A stretch of 64,000 bases of DNA from Paraburkholderia bannensis (GCF_014200455.1 NZ_JACHBW010000013.1:1-64000), one strand, 5' to 3'; positions 8,677-18,621 are shown, counted from the first letter of the stretch. Notes: a model not told the origin generated them from the letters alone. A program made the numbers and translations.

Positions 8677-9807
8677 ATGATTCGCCCCGCAGCCTCCGCT
8701 CCCGCTTCCGCTCCATCCATTAGCGCCACGCCGTGCGCGCCCGTCCCTGCATCGTCCGCGCCGGGTGGCGCGTCGCGCGCGCAGCGCACCACCCAGGTGG
8801 CGATTGTCGCGCTGCCGCCCGTGTCGATGTCGGGCGTCGGGCCGATCGTCGATGCGCTCAATCTCGCCAACGAGATCGACGGCCGCGCGCTGTATCGCTG
8901 GCAGATGGTGTCGTGGAACGGCCGCCCCGTGCCGCTCGCGGGCGGCGCGCAGTGGCCCGCCGATGCCGCGTTCGGCGATGGCCTGGCGTGCGACTGGCTG
9001 ATCGTCGTCACCGAGCGCTATCAGCAGTTCGCCGACTATCGCCTGTTTCTCGCCAGCCTCGCGCGCGTTGGGCAGCGCACGCCGCTCGTCACCGGCATCC
9101 ATCACGGCGTCTGGTGGCTGGCGATGGCCGGGCAGTTGCAGGGCTATCGCGTGGCGGTGAACTGGGAAACCTACCAGCAGTTCGCCGAGCAGTTCGAGCG
9201 CACCATCGTCACCCAGCATATCTACGAGATCGACCGCGATCGCGCGACCTGCGCGGGCGGCCAGGCCACGCTCGATTTCATGCTGGCGATGATCGGCCGC
9301 GAGCACGGCCCGGAGCTGGTCGACCGTATCGCCGACGCGATGGGCGCGAGCACCTTGCGCAGCGGCGACGAGCGCCAGCGCATTCCCTTCGTGACCGCGC
9401 CCGGCGAGCGCCATCCGCGCCTGAACGACGCGCTCATGCTGATGGAGGCGAATATCGAGGACCCGCTCACCACCGACGAGATCGCCGGGCACGTGGGCGT
9501 CTCGCGCCGTCAGCTGGAGCGCCTGTTCCGGCAATACCTGAACGCGATGCCGTCGAAGTACTACTTGGGCTTGCGTCTGGCGAAAGCGCGTTCGCAACTG
9601 CAGCGCACCAGTAAATCGGTGGTGCAGATCAGTCTGGCGTGCGGCTTTTCATCGGCGGCGCATTTTTCCAATGCGTATCGCGAGCGCTTCGGCGTGACGC
9701 CGCGCGAGGACCGGCGCAACTGGATCGAGCGCCAGCACGGCGGCGCGGCCGGCGCGGTGCAGGAGCCGCGCGCCGGGGCGCTGGTGGAGCCGCCGGAGCA
9801 GAACTAA
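8677..9807 (+). CDS. argR: AraC-family regulator with DJ-1/GATase-like N-domain (ArgR type)
   Basis: A 376-residue regulator. Residues about 40-230 resemble the DJ-1/PfpI-like ligand domain of GlxA-type AraC proteins. The C-terminal 100 residues carry two helix-turn-helix units (EIAGHVGVSRRQLERLFRQY and SLACGFSSAAHFSNAYRERFG). Its position between the transporter ATPase and astC matches Pseudomonas aeruginosa ArgR, an AraC-family activator of aot/aru genes; the function is inferred from that order. The N-terminal 30 residues are Ala/Ser/Pro-rich. The ATG at 8677 has only a weak ribosome site. Confidence 0.82.
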   Translation: MIRPAASAPASAPSISATPCAPVPASSAPGGASRAQRTTQVAIVALPPVSMSGVGPIVDALNLANEIDGRALYRWQMVSWNGRPVPLAGGAQWPADAAFGDGLACDWLIVVTERYQQFADYRLFLASLARVGQRTPLVTGIHHGVWWLAMAGQLQGYRVAVNWETYQQFAEQFERTIVTQHIYEIDRDRATCAGGQATLDFMLAMIGREHGPELVDRIADAMGASTLRSGDERQRIPFVTAPGERHPRLNDALMLMEANIEDPLTTDEIAGHVGVSRRQLERLFRQYLNAMPSKYYLGLRLAKARSQLQRTSKSVVQISLACGFSSAAHFSNAYRERFGVTPREDRRNWIERQHGGAAGAVQEPRAGALVEPPEQN

Positions 9808-9953
9808 AAAAACGCGTCGCCCATGCGCAAGACGTTTGCCGCGTGGTTGCCTACACTGCAAGCCATACGTACGCCAACCGTGTGCGCCGCCGCGCACGGT
9901 GTACCCCCATCGAGCCATCTCAACGACCTGTCTCGAACCAACGAGGATTCGCC

Positions 9954-11171
9954 ATGAACGACCAGACTGTGAGCCGCCAGACTTTCGACGAAGTGATGGT
10001 GCCGTGCTTTTCGCCCGCGCCGTTCGTCCCCGATCGCGGCGAAGGCTCGCGCGTGTGGGATACCGCGGGCCGCGACTATATCGACTTCGCCTGCGGCATC
10101 GCTGTGACGTCGCTCGGCCACGCGCATCCGGAACTGCTCAAAGTGCTGCACGAGCAGGGCAGCAAACTCTGGCACATCGGCAACGGCTACACCAACGAGC
10201 CGGTGCTGCGTCTGGCGAAAAAGCTCGAATCGCTGAGCTTCGCCGACCGCGCGTTCTTCGCCAATTCCGGCGCGGAAGCCAACGAAGCCGCGCTCAAGCT
10301 CGCGCGCCGCGTCGCCTTCGACCGTCACGGCGAGCAGAAAGCCGAAATCGTCTCGTTCACCCAATCGTTCCACGGCCGCACCTTCTTCACCGTGAGCGTG
10401 GGCGGCCAGCCCAAGTACTCCGAAGGTTTCGGCCCGATTCCGCAAGGCATCATCCATCTGCCGTACAACGACATCGAAGCCGCGAAGCGCGCCATTGGCC
10501 CGCAAACCTGCGCCGTGATCGTCGAGCCGGTGCAGGGCGAGGGCGGCGTGATTCCCGCCGATCCGGACTTCCTCAAAGCGCTGCGCGAAGCCTGCGACGC
10601 GCATGGCGCGCTGCTGATTTTCGACGAAGTGCAAACCGGCGTGGGCCGCACCGGCACCTTCTACGCTTATGAAGACACGGGCGTCACGCCCGACATCCTC
10701 ACCACCGCCAAGGCGCTGGGCAACGGTTTCCCGATCGGCGCGATGCTCACGACCGAAGCGCTCGCCGCGCATTTCAAGGTGGGCGTGCACGGCACGACCT
10801 ACGGCGGCAATCCGCTGGGCGCGGCGATCGCGCACAAGGTGGTGGAGCTGATCAGCGATCCGGCCGTGCTGGCGGGCGTGCGTACGCGCGGCGAAGCGAT
10901 CCGCGCGAAGCTCGCGGCGCTCAACGAACGTTTCGACGTGTTCAACGAAGTGCGCGGCAAGGGCCTCTTGATCGGCGCGCAGCTCAATGCGCGTTTTGCG
11001 GGCCGCGCCAAGGACTTCAATGCGGCAGCGGCGAATCACGGCGTGATGATGCTGATCGCCGGTCCCGACGTGCTGCGCTTCGCGCCGTCGCTCATCATGC
11101 CCGAAGCGGACCTGAACGAGGGCTTCGCGCGCCTCGAAAAGGCCTTCGAAGACGTGGCTGGCGCGCGCTAA
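9954..11171 (+). CDS. astC: Succinylornithine aminotransferase (AstC/AruC)
   Basis: A 405-residue class III PLP aminotransferase. It has SGAEANEAALKLAR, FHGRTF, the VEPVQGEGGV region, IFDEVQTGVGRTG and the PLP lysine in TTAKALGNGFP (Lys253). In the AST pathway it converts succinylornithine to succinylglutamate semialdehyde; the same protein can serve as acetylornithine aminotransferase. The ATG at 9954 follows GAGG. A longer opening from 9639 overlaps the regulator and was rejected. It heads the catabolic gene run. Confidence 0.92.
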   Translation: MNDQTVSRQTFDEVMVPCFSPAPFVPDRGEGSRVWDTAGRDYIDFACGIAVTSLGHAHPELLKVLHEQGSKLWHIGNGYTNEPVLRLAKKLESLSFADRAFFANSGAEANEAALKLARRVAFDRHGEQKAEIVSFTQSFHGRTFFTVSVGGQPKYSEGFGPIPQGIIHLPYNDIEAAKRAIGPQTCAVIVEPVQGEGGVIPADPDFLKALREACDAHGALLIFDEVQTGVGRTGTFYAYEDTGVTPDILTTAKALGNGFPIGAMLTTEALAAHFKVGVHGTTYGGNPLGAAIAHKVVELISDPAVLAGVRTRGEAIRAKLAALNERFDVFNEVRGKGLLIGAQLNARFAGRAKDFNAAAANHGVMMLIAGPDVLRFAPSLIMPEADLNEGFARLEKAFEDVAGAR

Positions 11172-11205
11172 GCCGCGCGCTTCATTCCAGAAACCAGGAC
11201 CGACG

Positions 11206-12312
11206 ATGCTATTCGTTCGCCCCGCAAGGCTCTCCGATCTCGATGCGATCGCCCATATGGCGCGCACCGCCCAGCCCGTGCTGCATTCGCTGCCGCACGA
11301 CCGCGCGGCGCTGGAGGCGCGCATCGCGCTGTCCGAAGACTCGTTTCGCGCCGATGTCGATTTTCCGGGCGAGGAGTTCTATCTCTTCGTGCTCGAAGAT
11401 TCGGCCACGGGCAAGCTGGTCGGCACGTCCAGCATCGTCGCGGCAGCAGGTTATGCGGAGCCGTTCTACGCGTTTCGCAACGACGCGCTGATCCACGCCT
11501 CGCGCGAGCTGCATGTGAACCGCAAGATCCATGCGCTCACCATGTCGCACGAGCTGACGGGCAAGAGCCGCCTCGCGGGCTTCTATATCGATCCCGCGCT
11601 GCGCGGCGATGCGGCCGCGCACCTGATGTCGCGCGCGCGCATGATGTACGTGGCGATGAACCGCCGCCGCTTTACGCCCGAGGTGTTTTCGCTGCTGCTC
11701 GGTGTGACCGACGATGCGGGCGTGTCGCCGTTCTGGGAAGCGGTGGGGCGCAAGTTCTTCGGGCGCGATTTCAAGGACATCGAAATGGCCTCGGGCGGCA
11801 GAAGCCGTACCTTTATCGCCGAGGTGATGCCTGCTTATCCGATCTACGTGCCGCTGTTGCCGGAAGACGCGCAACGCGTGCTGGGCGAACCGGATCCGAG
11901 CACTTTGCTCGCCTACGAGATCCATCTGGAAGAGGGCTTCGAGACGGACCGCTACGTCGATATTTTCGACGCGGGCCCGGTGCTCACCGCGCAGGTGGAT
12001 CGCACCGCGTCGGTGGCGGGCAACCAGACGCGCACCGTGCGCGAGAGCGCCAATGCAGTCGATGGCTCGGCGTGGCTGGTCGCCAGCCAGCAGGGCGGCG
12101 AATTCCGCTGCGCGCTGGCGACGCTGCCCGCAACGCCGCTGAATGTGTCGCATCGCGGCGCGCATGCGGTGCCGCTTGACGCGCCGCTCGACGCCGCCAC
12201 GCGCGCCGCGCTCAACGTTCAGGACGGCGAGGCGGTACGCTGCGCGCCGCTTTATCGTCCGGATGAAGACGGACAGGACAACGAGGATGCATCGATGGGA
12301 GAGGCGCAATGA
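11206..12312 (+). CDS. aruF: Arginine N-succinyltransferase, alpha subunit (AruF)
   Basis: A 368-residue AstA-family acyltransferase starting MLFVRPARLSDLDAI. It contains LTMSHELTGKSRLAGFYIDPALRG, a VSPFWEAVGRKFFGRDF segment and the late DIFDAGPVL motif. It transfers succinate from succinyl-CoA to arginine (or ornithine). Its stop overlaps the start of the beta subunit by ATGA, as expected for a heteromeric enzyme. The C-terminal 30 residues are a lineage-specific acidic tail. Confidence 0.92.
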   Translation: MLFVRPARLSDLDAIAHMARTAQPVLHSLPHDRAALEARIALSEDSFRADVDFPGEEFYLFVLEDSATGKLVGTSSIVAAAGYAEPFYAFRNDALIHASRELHVNRKIHALTMSHELTGKSRLAGFYIDPALRGDAAAHLMSRARMMYVAMNRRRFTPEVFSLLLGVTDDAGVSPFWEAVGRKFFGRDFKDIEMASGGRSRTFIAEVMPAYPIYVPLLPEDAQRVLGEPDPSTLLAYEIHLEEGFETDRYVDIFDAGPVLTAQVDRTASVAGNQTRTVRESANAVDGSAWLVASQQGGEFRCALATLPATPLNVSHRGAHAVPLDAPLDAATRAALNVQDGEAVRCAPLYRPDEDGQDNEDASMGEAQ

Positions 12313-13352
12313 TCGTAGTACGCGTCGTGCAGACGGGCGATGTGGATGCGCTCGTCGCGCTCGCCCAGGAAACCGGCCCCGGCCTCACCACCTTCAAGCC
12401 TGATCGGGATGCGCTCGCCGCGCGCATCGAGCGCACCCGCCGCACGCTGGCGGGCGAGGCGAGCGCCGCCGAAGCGGGCTACTTCTTCGTGATGGAAGAC
12501 ACGGCGACGGGCGACGTGGCGGGCGTGTGCGGCATCGAAACGGCGGTTGGCCTCACGCAACCGTTCTACAACTACCGCGTGAGCACGGTAGTGCATGCGA
12601 GCCAGGATCTGGGCATCTGGACGCGCATGCGCGCGCTCAACATCTCGCACGACCTCACCGGTTACGCCGAAGTGTGCTCGCTGTTCCTCTCGCCGCGCTA
12701 TCGCACGGGCGGCATGGGCGGGTTGCTGTCGCGCTCGCGCTTCATGTTTATCGCGCAGTTTCGCGAGCGGTTTCCGGAGCGTATCTGCGCGGAGCTGCGC
12801 GGCCATTTCGATGCCGAAGGCACCTCGCCGTTCTGGCGCGCGGTCGGTTCGCACTTCTATCAGATCGACTTCAATGCCGCCGATTATCTGAGCGCGCATG
12901 GCCGCAAGTCCTTCCTCGCCGAGCTGATGCCGCGCTATCCCGTCTACGTCGAGCTGCTGCCGGAAGAAGCGCAGGCCTGCGTGGGCCTCACGCACGCGGA
13001 CACGGTGCCCGCGCGCCGCATGCTCGAAGGCGAAGGGCTGCGCTACGAGAATCACGTCGATATCTTCGATGCGGGCCCGGTGCTCGAATGCCATATCGCC
13101 GATTTGCGCACGGTGCGCGAGAGCGTGCTGGTGCCGGTGCGTATTGGCGACGTAACTGCGGGTGAAGCAGCGGTGGAAGGCAACACGCGCTCGCTGGTGT
13201 CGAACACCTCGCTCACCGATTTCCGCGTGGGCTTCGCGCCGGGCGTGGTGCAGGACGGCGCGTTCACGCTGGGCGCGCAGGAAGCGGCGGCGCTGAACGT
13301 GAAGGAAGGCGAACAGGTGCGCGTGCTGGGCGCGTCGCACGCAGCACGGTAA
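12309..13352 (+). CDS. aruG: Arginine N-succinyltransferase, beta subunit (AruG)
   Basis: A 347-residue paralogue of the preceding gene. It shows MIVVRVVQTGDVDALVALA at the N-terminus, the LNISHDLTGYAEVCSLFLSP region, TSPFWRAVGSHFYQIDF and DIFDAGPVLECHI. Two AstA-family genes side by side are the Pseudomonas/Burkholderia arrangement, in contrast to the single AstA of enteric bacteria. Translation is coupled through the ATGA overlap. Confidence 0.92.
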   Translation: MIVVRVVQTGDVDALVALAQETGPGLTTFKPDRDALAARIERTRRTLAGEASAAEAGYFFVMEDTATGDVAGVCGIETAVGLTQPFYNYRVSTVVHASQDLGIWTRMRALNISHDLTGYAEVCSLFLSPRYRTGGMGGLLSRSRFMFIAQFRERFPERICAELRGHFDAEGTSPFWRAVGSHFYQIDFNAADYLSAHGRKSFLAELMPRYPVYVELLPEEAQACVGLTHADTVPARRMLEGEGLRYENHVDIFDAGPVLECHIADLRTVRESVLVPVRIGDVTAGEAAVEGNTRSLVSNTSLTDFRVGFAPGVVQDGAFTLGAQEAAALNVKEGEQVRVLGASHAAR

Positions 13353-13368
13353 AGAAAAAAGGATGACC

Positions 13369-14832
13369 ATGAACGAGCTTTTCATCGATGGCCAATGGTG
13401 CGCGGCAAGCGGTCCTGCATTCGCTTCGCGCAATCCCGGCACCAACGAAACCGTGTGGAGCGGCAACGCCGCCAATGCCGAGGACGTGGACCGCGCCGTC
13501 AACGCCGCGCGCCGCGCGTTCCCTGCGTGGGCGCAGACGCCTTTCGAGACGCGCTGCGAGATCGTCAAGCGCTTTGCTGCGCTGGTGAACGAGCGCAAGG
13601 AAGACCTCGCGCGCGCGATTGGCCGCGAGACCGGCAAGCCGCTCTGGGAAGCGCGCACCGAAGCGGCGTCGATGGCCGCCAAGGTCGCCATCTCGATCAC
13701 GGCCTACGGCGAGCGCACCGGTGAAAAGCGCAGCGATATGGCCGACGGCGTGGCCGTGCTGCGTCATCGCCCGCATGGCGTGGTGGCCGTGTTCGGTCCG
13801 TACAATTTCCCCGGCCATCTGCCCAACGGCCATATCGTGCCCGCGCTGATCGCCGGTAACGCGGTGGTGTTCAAGCCGTCCGAACTTGCGCCAGACGTTG
13901 CGCGCGCAACGGTCGAGATCTGGAAGGACGCGGGCCTGCCTGCGGGCGTGCTCAATCTCGTGCAGGGCGAGCGCGACACCGGCATTGCGCTGGCGAACCA
14001 TCGCCAGATCGACGGCCTGTTCTTCACGGGCAGCTCGGATACCGGCACGCTGCTGCATCGGCAGTTCGGCGGGCGTCCCGAGATCGTGCTGGCGCTGGAG
14101 ATGGGTGGCAACAATCCGCTGGTGGTCGCGCCGGTCGAGGATCTCGACGCCGCCGTGCATCACGCGATCCAGTCGGCGTTTCTGTCGGCGGGGCAACGTT
14201 GCACCTGCGCGCGCCGCATTCTGGTGCCGTCGGGCGAATTCGGCGATCGCTTTATCGAGCGCTTTGTCGAGGTGTCCTCACGAATCGCCGTGGGCGAATA
14301 CAACGACGATCCGCAGCCCTTCATGGGCGCGGTGATCTCGGCGCGCGCGGCCGCCAAGCTGATTGACGCGCAAACGCTGCTGCTCTCGCGCGGTGCGAAG
14401 GCGTTGCTGCCGATGCAGCAGCGCGATCCTGAACTCGGCTTCGTCACGCCCGGCATTCTGGACGTGACCGGCGTGGCCGATCTGCCTGATGAGGAGCACT
14501 TCGGGCCGCTCGCGCAGATCATCCGCTACGCCGGTTTCGACGATGCCATCGCTCAGGCGAACAACACGGCCTACGGTTTGTCGGCGGGCCTGCTCGCCGA
14601 CGATGCGGCGCTCTGGCAGCGTTTTTCGCGCGAGATCCGCGCGGGCATCGTCAACTGGAACCGGCCGACCAACGGCGCGTCGAGCGGCGCGCCCTTCGGC
14701 GGGCCGGGCCGCTCGGGCAATCACCGCCCCAGCGCGTTTTATGCCGCCGACTACTGCGCGTGGCCGATGGCCTCGGTGGAAAGCGCACAACTGCAGATGC
14801 CCGCGAGCGTTTCGCCGGGCCTTCAATTCTGA
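13369..14832 (+). CDS. astD: Succinylglutamate-semialdehyde dehydrogenase (AstD)
   Basis: A 487-residue NAD-dependent aldehyde dehydrogenase. It has the GPYNFPGHLPNGH motif, cofactor site FFTGSSDTG, general base Glu in LALEMGGNNPL (about residue 244) and nucleophile Cys in SAGQRCTCARR (about residue 277). It oxidises succinylglutamate semialdehyde to succinylglutamate. The ATG at 13369 is preferred because AAAAGGA sits five bases upstream; ATG at 13363 overlaps that site. The gene lies 16 bases after aruG. Confidence 0.92.
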   Translation: MNELFIDGQWCAASGPAFASRNPGTNETVWSGNAANAEDVDRAVNAARRAFPAWAQTPFETRCEIVKRFAALVNERKEDLARAIGRETGKPLWEARTEAASMAAKVAISITAYGERTGEKRSDMADGVAVLRHRPHGVVAVFGPYNFPGHLPNGHIVPALIAGNAVVFKPSELAPDVARATVEIWKDAGLPAGVLNLVQGERDTGIALANHRQIDGLFFTGSSDTGTLLHRQFGGRPEIVLALEMGGNNPLVVAPVEDLDAAVHHAIQSAFLSAGQRCTCARRILVPSGEFGDRFIERFVEVSSRIAVGEYNDDPQPFMGAVISARAAAKLIDAQTLLLSRGAKALLPMQQRDPELGFVTPGILDVTGVADLPDEEHFGPLAQIIRYAGFDDAIAQANNTAYGLSAGLLADDAALWQRFSREIRAGIVNWNRPTNGASSGAPFGGPGRSGNHRPSAFYAADYCAWPMASVESAQLQMPASVSPGLQF

Positions 14833-14841
14833 GGATCGACG

Positions 14842-16206
14842 ATGAGCAATACCGCCAAGCTGGCCGCCACGGCGCTCGAAGCCAATTTCGACGGTCTGGT
14901 CGGCCCCACGCATAACTACGCCGGGCTGTCGTTCGGCAACGTCGCTTCGCAGAACAACGAGAAGTCGGTGGCCAATCCGCGCGCCGCGGCGCAGCAGGGT
15001 CTGCGCAAGATGAAGCGCCTCGCCGATCTGGGCTTTGCGCAGGGCGTGCTGCCGCCGCAGGAGCGCCCGTCGATTCGCCTGCTGCGCGAACTCGGCTTCA
15101 CGGGCAAGGATGGCGAGGCCATCGCGCGTGCCGCGAAAGATGCACCCGAACTGCTGGCCGCGGCCAGTTCCGCCTCGGCGATGTGGACCGCCAATGCGGC
15201 GACCGTGAGCCCCTCGGCGGACACGCCCGAGCGCCGCGTGCACTTCACGCCGGCCAATCTGTGCAGCAAGCTGCATCGCGCGATCGAACACGAATACACG
15301 CGCCGCACGCTCGGCGCGATCTTCGCCGATCCCTCGCATTTCGTGGTGCACGACGCGCTGCCGGGCACGCCCGCGCTCGGCGACGAAGGCGCGGCCAATC
15401 ACACGCGCTTTTGCGCGGAATACGGCGTGCGCGGCGTGGAATTCTTCGTCTATGGTCGCAGCGAATATCGCCGTGGGCCGGAGCCGAAGCGCTTTCCGGC
15501 GCGTCAGACCTTCGAGGCGAGCCGCGCGGTCGCACAACGCCACGGCCTGAACGAAGCCGATACGGTGTTCGCGCAACAAAGCCCGGACGTGATCGATGCG
15601 GGCGTGTTCCATAACGACGTGATCGCCGTCGGCAATCGCACCACGCTGTTCTGCCACGAACGCGCGTTTGTCGATCAGCAGACGGTCTATGAGGAACTGC
15701 GTAGCAAGCTGGGGGCGCATGGCACGCCGTTCAACGTGATCGAGGTGCCCGACGCCCAGGTGAGCGTTGCCGACGCGGTCTCGTCGTATCTGTTCAACAG
15801 CCAGTTGCTCAGCGCCGCGGACGGCAAGCAGGTGCTGGTGGTGCCGCAGGAATGCCGTGAAAACCCGCACGTGGCGATGTATCTGGACGACCTGACTGCA
15901 AGGAGCGGTCCGATCGACGAGGTGCTGGTGTTCGACCTGCGCGAGAGCATGAAGAATGGCGGCGGCCCGGCCTGCCTGCGTCTGCGCGTGGTGCTCGACG
16001 AAGCCGAACGCGCGGCCGTCGCGCCCGGCGTGTGGATGAACGACACGCTGTTCGCGCGCCTCGACGCGTGGATCGAAAAGCATTATCGCGATCGCCTCGC
16101 GCCGCAGGATCTTACCGATCCGGCGCTGCTGGTGGAGTCGCGTACGGCGCTCGACGAACTCACGCAGATTCTCGGCCTGGGCTCGCTCTATGACTTCCAG
16201 CGCTGA
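14842..16206 (+). CDS. astB: N-succinylarginine dihydrolase (AstB)
   Basis: A 454-residue amidinotransferase-fold enzyme, close to the usual length of about 447. It has the early signature GLVGPTHNYAGLSFGN, a His-containing HFVVHDALPGTPALGDEGAANHTRF block, and the catalytic Cys in MKNGGGPACLRLRV (about residue 378). It hydrolyses succinylarginine to succinylornithine, ammonia and CO2, the second step of the pathway. GAGGA lies just upstream of the start. The coding sequence overlaps astE by 17 bases. Confidence 0.93.
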   Translation: MSNTAKLAATALEANFDGLVGPTHNYAGLSFGNVASQNNEKSVANPRAAAQQGLRKMKRLADLGFAQGVLPPQERPSIRLLRELGFTGKDGEAIARAAKDAPELLAAASSASAMWTANAATVSPSADTPERRVHFTPANLCSKLHRAIEHEYTRRTLGAIFADPSHFVVHDALPGTPALGDEGAANHTRFCAEYGVRGVEFFVYGRSEYRRGPEPKRFPARQTFEASRAVAQRHGLNEADTVFAQQSPDVIDAGVFHNDVIAVGNRTTLFCHERAFVDQQTVYEELRSKLGAHGTPFNVIEVPDAQVSVADAVSSYLFNSQLLSAADGKQVLVVPQECRENPHVAMYLDDLTARSGPIDEVLVFDLRESMKNGGGPACLRLRVVLDEAERAAVAPGVWMNDTLFARLDAWIEKHYRDRLAPQDLTDPALLVESRTALDELTQILGLGSLYDFQR

Positions 16207-17227
16207 AGTCGTGCTGGGCGATTTTCTCGGCGCGACGCTGGGCGGCTGGCGTCCCACCGATCAGACGCAGGGTGTTTGCGCGAACGGTGCGGTGCGCTGG
16301 CAGTCGCTCGACGAAGGCGTGTTGCTGCTGGAACCCGCGCGTATCGATGTGACGACGCGCAGCGTGCTGCTCTCCGCAGGCGTGCATGGCGACGAGACCG
16401 CGCCGATCGAACTGCTTTCGAAGATAGTCGCCGATATCGCCGCTGGTCGTCTGGCGCTGGCTTGCCGCGTGCTCGTCGTGCTGGGCAACGTCAACGCCAT
16501 GCGTGTGGCGAAGCGCTATGAAGACGACGATCTCAACCGGCTGTTCGGCGGCCGTCACGCGCGGGTGCCGCACAGCCGCGAAGCGCCGCGCGCCGTCGCG
16601 CTCGAAGCGGCGGCCCAGCGCTTTTTCGCCGTTGCGTCCACCACGCCGGGCGCGCGCTGGCATCTGGACATGCACACCGCGATTCGCGCGTCGGCGTTCG
16701 AGCAGTTCGCGCTTTTGCCCTATACGGGCGGCGCACCGACGCGGGCGATGTTCGACTGGCTCGCCGATGCGCGTATCGCGGCGGTACTGATCCATACGGA
16801 GAAGGGCGCGACCTATTCGTCCTTTACCGCCGACCATTGCGGCGCGACCGCCTGCACGCTGGAGCTGGGCAAGGTGCGGCCGTTCGGCGAGAACGATCTT
16901 GCGCGTTTCGCGCATGCCGACGCCGCGGTGCGCCGGCTGGTTGCGGGCGTAACGAACGGCGCAGAGGCCGTCATGCCCCGGGTGTTCACCGTGATCGGCC
17001 AGATCACGAAGCAAAGCGACGCCTTCGCGCTGCACGTAGCGGCCGATGTGCCGAACTTCACGCCGTTCGCGCGCGACACCGTACTGGCCGAGGACGGCGA
17101 TTATCGCTACGTGGTGACGCACGACGAGGAACGCATCGTCTTTCCGAATCCGACGGTCAAGCCTGGCCTTCGCGCGGGTCTGCTGGTGGTCGAGACCACC
17201 GATGAAACGCTTGCCGCGCTCGTATAA
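16190..17227 (+). CDS. astE: Succinylglutamate desuccinylase (AstE)
   Basis: A 345-residue zinc carboxypeptidase-like enzyme of the AstE/AspA group. Metal ligands are in VHGDETAP (His and Glu) and in the second motif WHLDMHTAIR. It carries out the last pathway step, releasing succinate and glutamate. The start lies inside the end of astB, so translation is coupled. The region between this gene and the binding-protein gene contains a TACAAT hexamer at 17321-17326 that may be a separate promoter. Confidence 0.92.
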   Translation: MTSSAEVVLGDFLGATLGGWRPTDQTQGVCANGAVRWQSLDEGVLLLEPARIDVTTRSVLLSAGVHGDETAPIELLSKIVADIAAGRLALACRVLVVLGNVNAMRVAKRYEDDDLNRLFGGRHARVPHSREAPRAVALEAAAQRFFAVASTTPGARWHLDMHTAIRASAFEQFALLPYTGGAPTRAMFDWLADARIAAVLIHTEKGATYSSFTADHCGATACTLELGKVRPFGENDLARFAHADAAVRRLVAGVTNGAEAVMPRVFTVIGQITKQSDAFALHVAADVPNFTPFARDTVLAEDGDYRYVVTHDEERIVFPNPTVKPGLRAGLLVVETTDETLAALV

Positions 17228-17457
17228 ACCGGCATAAACGCACCGCCCACTTGCGCAGCCACGACACCCAATTGCAACTTCGCGCGTGGGCTCTTTGGCG
17301 GGCGCGGCCTGCGGGCACGGTACAATCGCGCCCCTGCGGTTGCTGCGGCGCATCAGAAACGATGCGATCGTTTGAGCCGCATTTTTGGCGCAGCGATCCT
17401 GTGCCGCGCCCCGCATATCGACGGAGCGCACCGTATTTCGACTGGATAGAGACACTG

Positions 17458-18258
17458 ATGAACATGAACTGGAACAAGCTGGCCACCTTCGCGCTCTGCA
17501 CGGCCGTCACCTTCGGCGCGGGCGCGTCGCTCGCGCAAGCGGCCGATCTCAAGGAAATCCGCTTCGGCGTCGAGGCGTCGTATGCGCCGTTCGAATCGAA
17601 GTCGCCCAGCGGCGAGCTGCAAGGCTTCGATATCGACGTGGGCAACGCCGTCTGCGCGAAGCTCAAGGTGAAGTGCGTGTGGGTGGAAAACTCGTTTGAC
17701 GGCCTGATCCCGGCGCTGCAGGCGCGTAAGTTCAACGCCATCAACTCGGACATGAGCATCACGGATCAGCGCCGCCTGGCGATCGACTTCACCGATCCGA
17801 TCTACGCGATCCCCAACCAGATGATCGCGAAGAAGGGCAGCCCGCTGCTGCCGACGCCGGAATCGCTCAAGGGCAAGCATGTGGGCGTGCTCCAGGGCAC
17901 GATCCAGGAAACCTACGCGAAGGCCAAATGGGCGCCGGCTGGCGTCGACGTCGTGCCTTATCAGACCCAGGACCAGATCTACGCGGATCTCGTCTCGGGC
18001 CGTCTGGACGCTGCGTTCCAGGACGCCGAAGCGGCTTCGAAGGGCTTCCTGAACAAGCCGCAGGGCGCGGGCTTCGCATTCGCCGGCCCGGAGGTGGTCG
18101 ACGTAAAGCTGCTCGGCGAAGGCGTGGGCTACGGCGTGCGCAAGAACGACGCGGCGCTGAAGGCCGCGCTCAACGGCGCGCTCAAGGAGCTGAAGGCCGA
18201 CGGCACGATCGACAAGATCGCCGCCAAGTACTTCGACGTGAAGGTCGTGCTGAAGTAA
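17458..18258 (+). CDS. aotJ: Periplasmic basic-amino-acid-binding protein (ArgT/HisJ/AotJ type)
   Basis: A 266-residue solute-binding protein. It has a signal peptide ending near ASLAQA, then the family 3 pattern IRFGVEASYAPFESKSPSGELQGFDIDVGNAVC, the binding-site stretch DGLIPALQARKFNAINSDMSIT, and a C-terminal YFDVKVVLK. It would deliver arginine/ornithine to the permease-ATPase complex about 10 kb upstream. The ATG at 17458 is one of two closely spaced starts (the other is 17464). An upstream in-frame extension to 17251 does not look like coding sequence. Confidence 0.9.
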   Translation: MNMNWNKLATFALCTAVTFGAGASLAQAADLKEIRFGVEASYAPFESKSPSGELQGFDIDVGNAVCAKLKVKCVWVENSFDGLIPALQARKFNAINSDMSITDQRRLAIDFTDPIYAIPNQMIAKKGSPLLPTPESLKGKHVGVLQGTIQETYAKAKWAPAGVDVVPYQTQDQIYADLVSGRLDAAFQDAEAASKGFLNKPQGAGFAFAGPEVVDVKLLGEGVGYGVRKNDAALKAALNGALKELKADGTIDKIAAKYFDVKVVLK

Positions 18259-18293
18259 GCAGGCAACGCTGACCAGGCAGCCTGAAGCACGCG

Positions 18294-18326
18294 ATACCGG
18301 CCGGTGAGAACTGGCCGGTATTTTTT
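18294..18326 (+). terminator. Strong Rho-independent terminator after aotJ
   Basis: A 12-bp stem (ATACCGGCCGGT / ACTGGCCGGTAT, one G-T pair) closed by a GAGA tetraloop runs into six T residues. It lies 36 bases after the binding-protein stop and ends the arginine locus. Confidence 0.92.
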
Positions 18327-18621
18327 ACATGGTTCATTATTCGGCATCCTGATTAATGCCGTGAAAAGGTCCGTATCGATGCGCCTTTCCGTTTAAGAGC
18401 CAGGCGGAAATTTCGTCGAATTGAGTGTTTGCTTCATATGCCGGACGGATCCGCCAGGATAGAATTGGTAAGTTAGAGAAGAGTCGTGTGCGCAGCGATT
18501 CGCCTGAAAACAAGGCCGAAAGCGCACGTGCGACGAGCAAGAACGAGTCGACAAGACCCGCCACACGAGACACCACACGACCTTGGCGCCGCCTCAGGCA
18601 CGGCGCCTCGCGGGGGACACC

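Noticed and set aside
9836..9870. Sigma-54 promoter before astC
   Set aside because: GG and GC elements are 11 bases apart rather than 10, and the flanking bases do not match.
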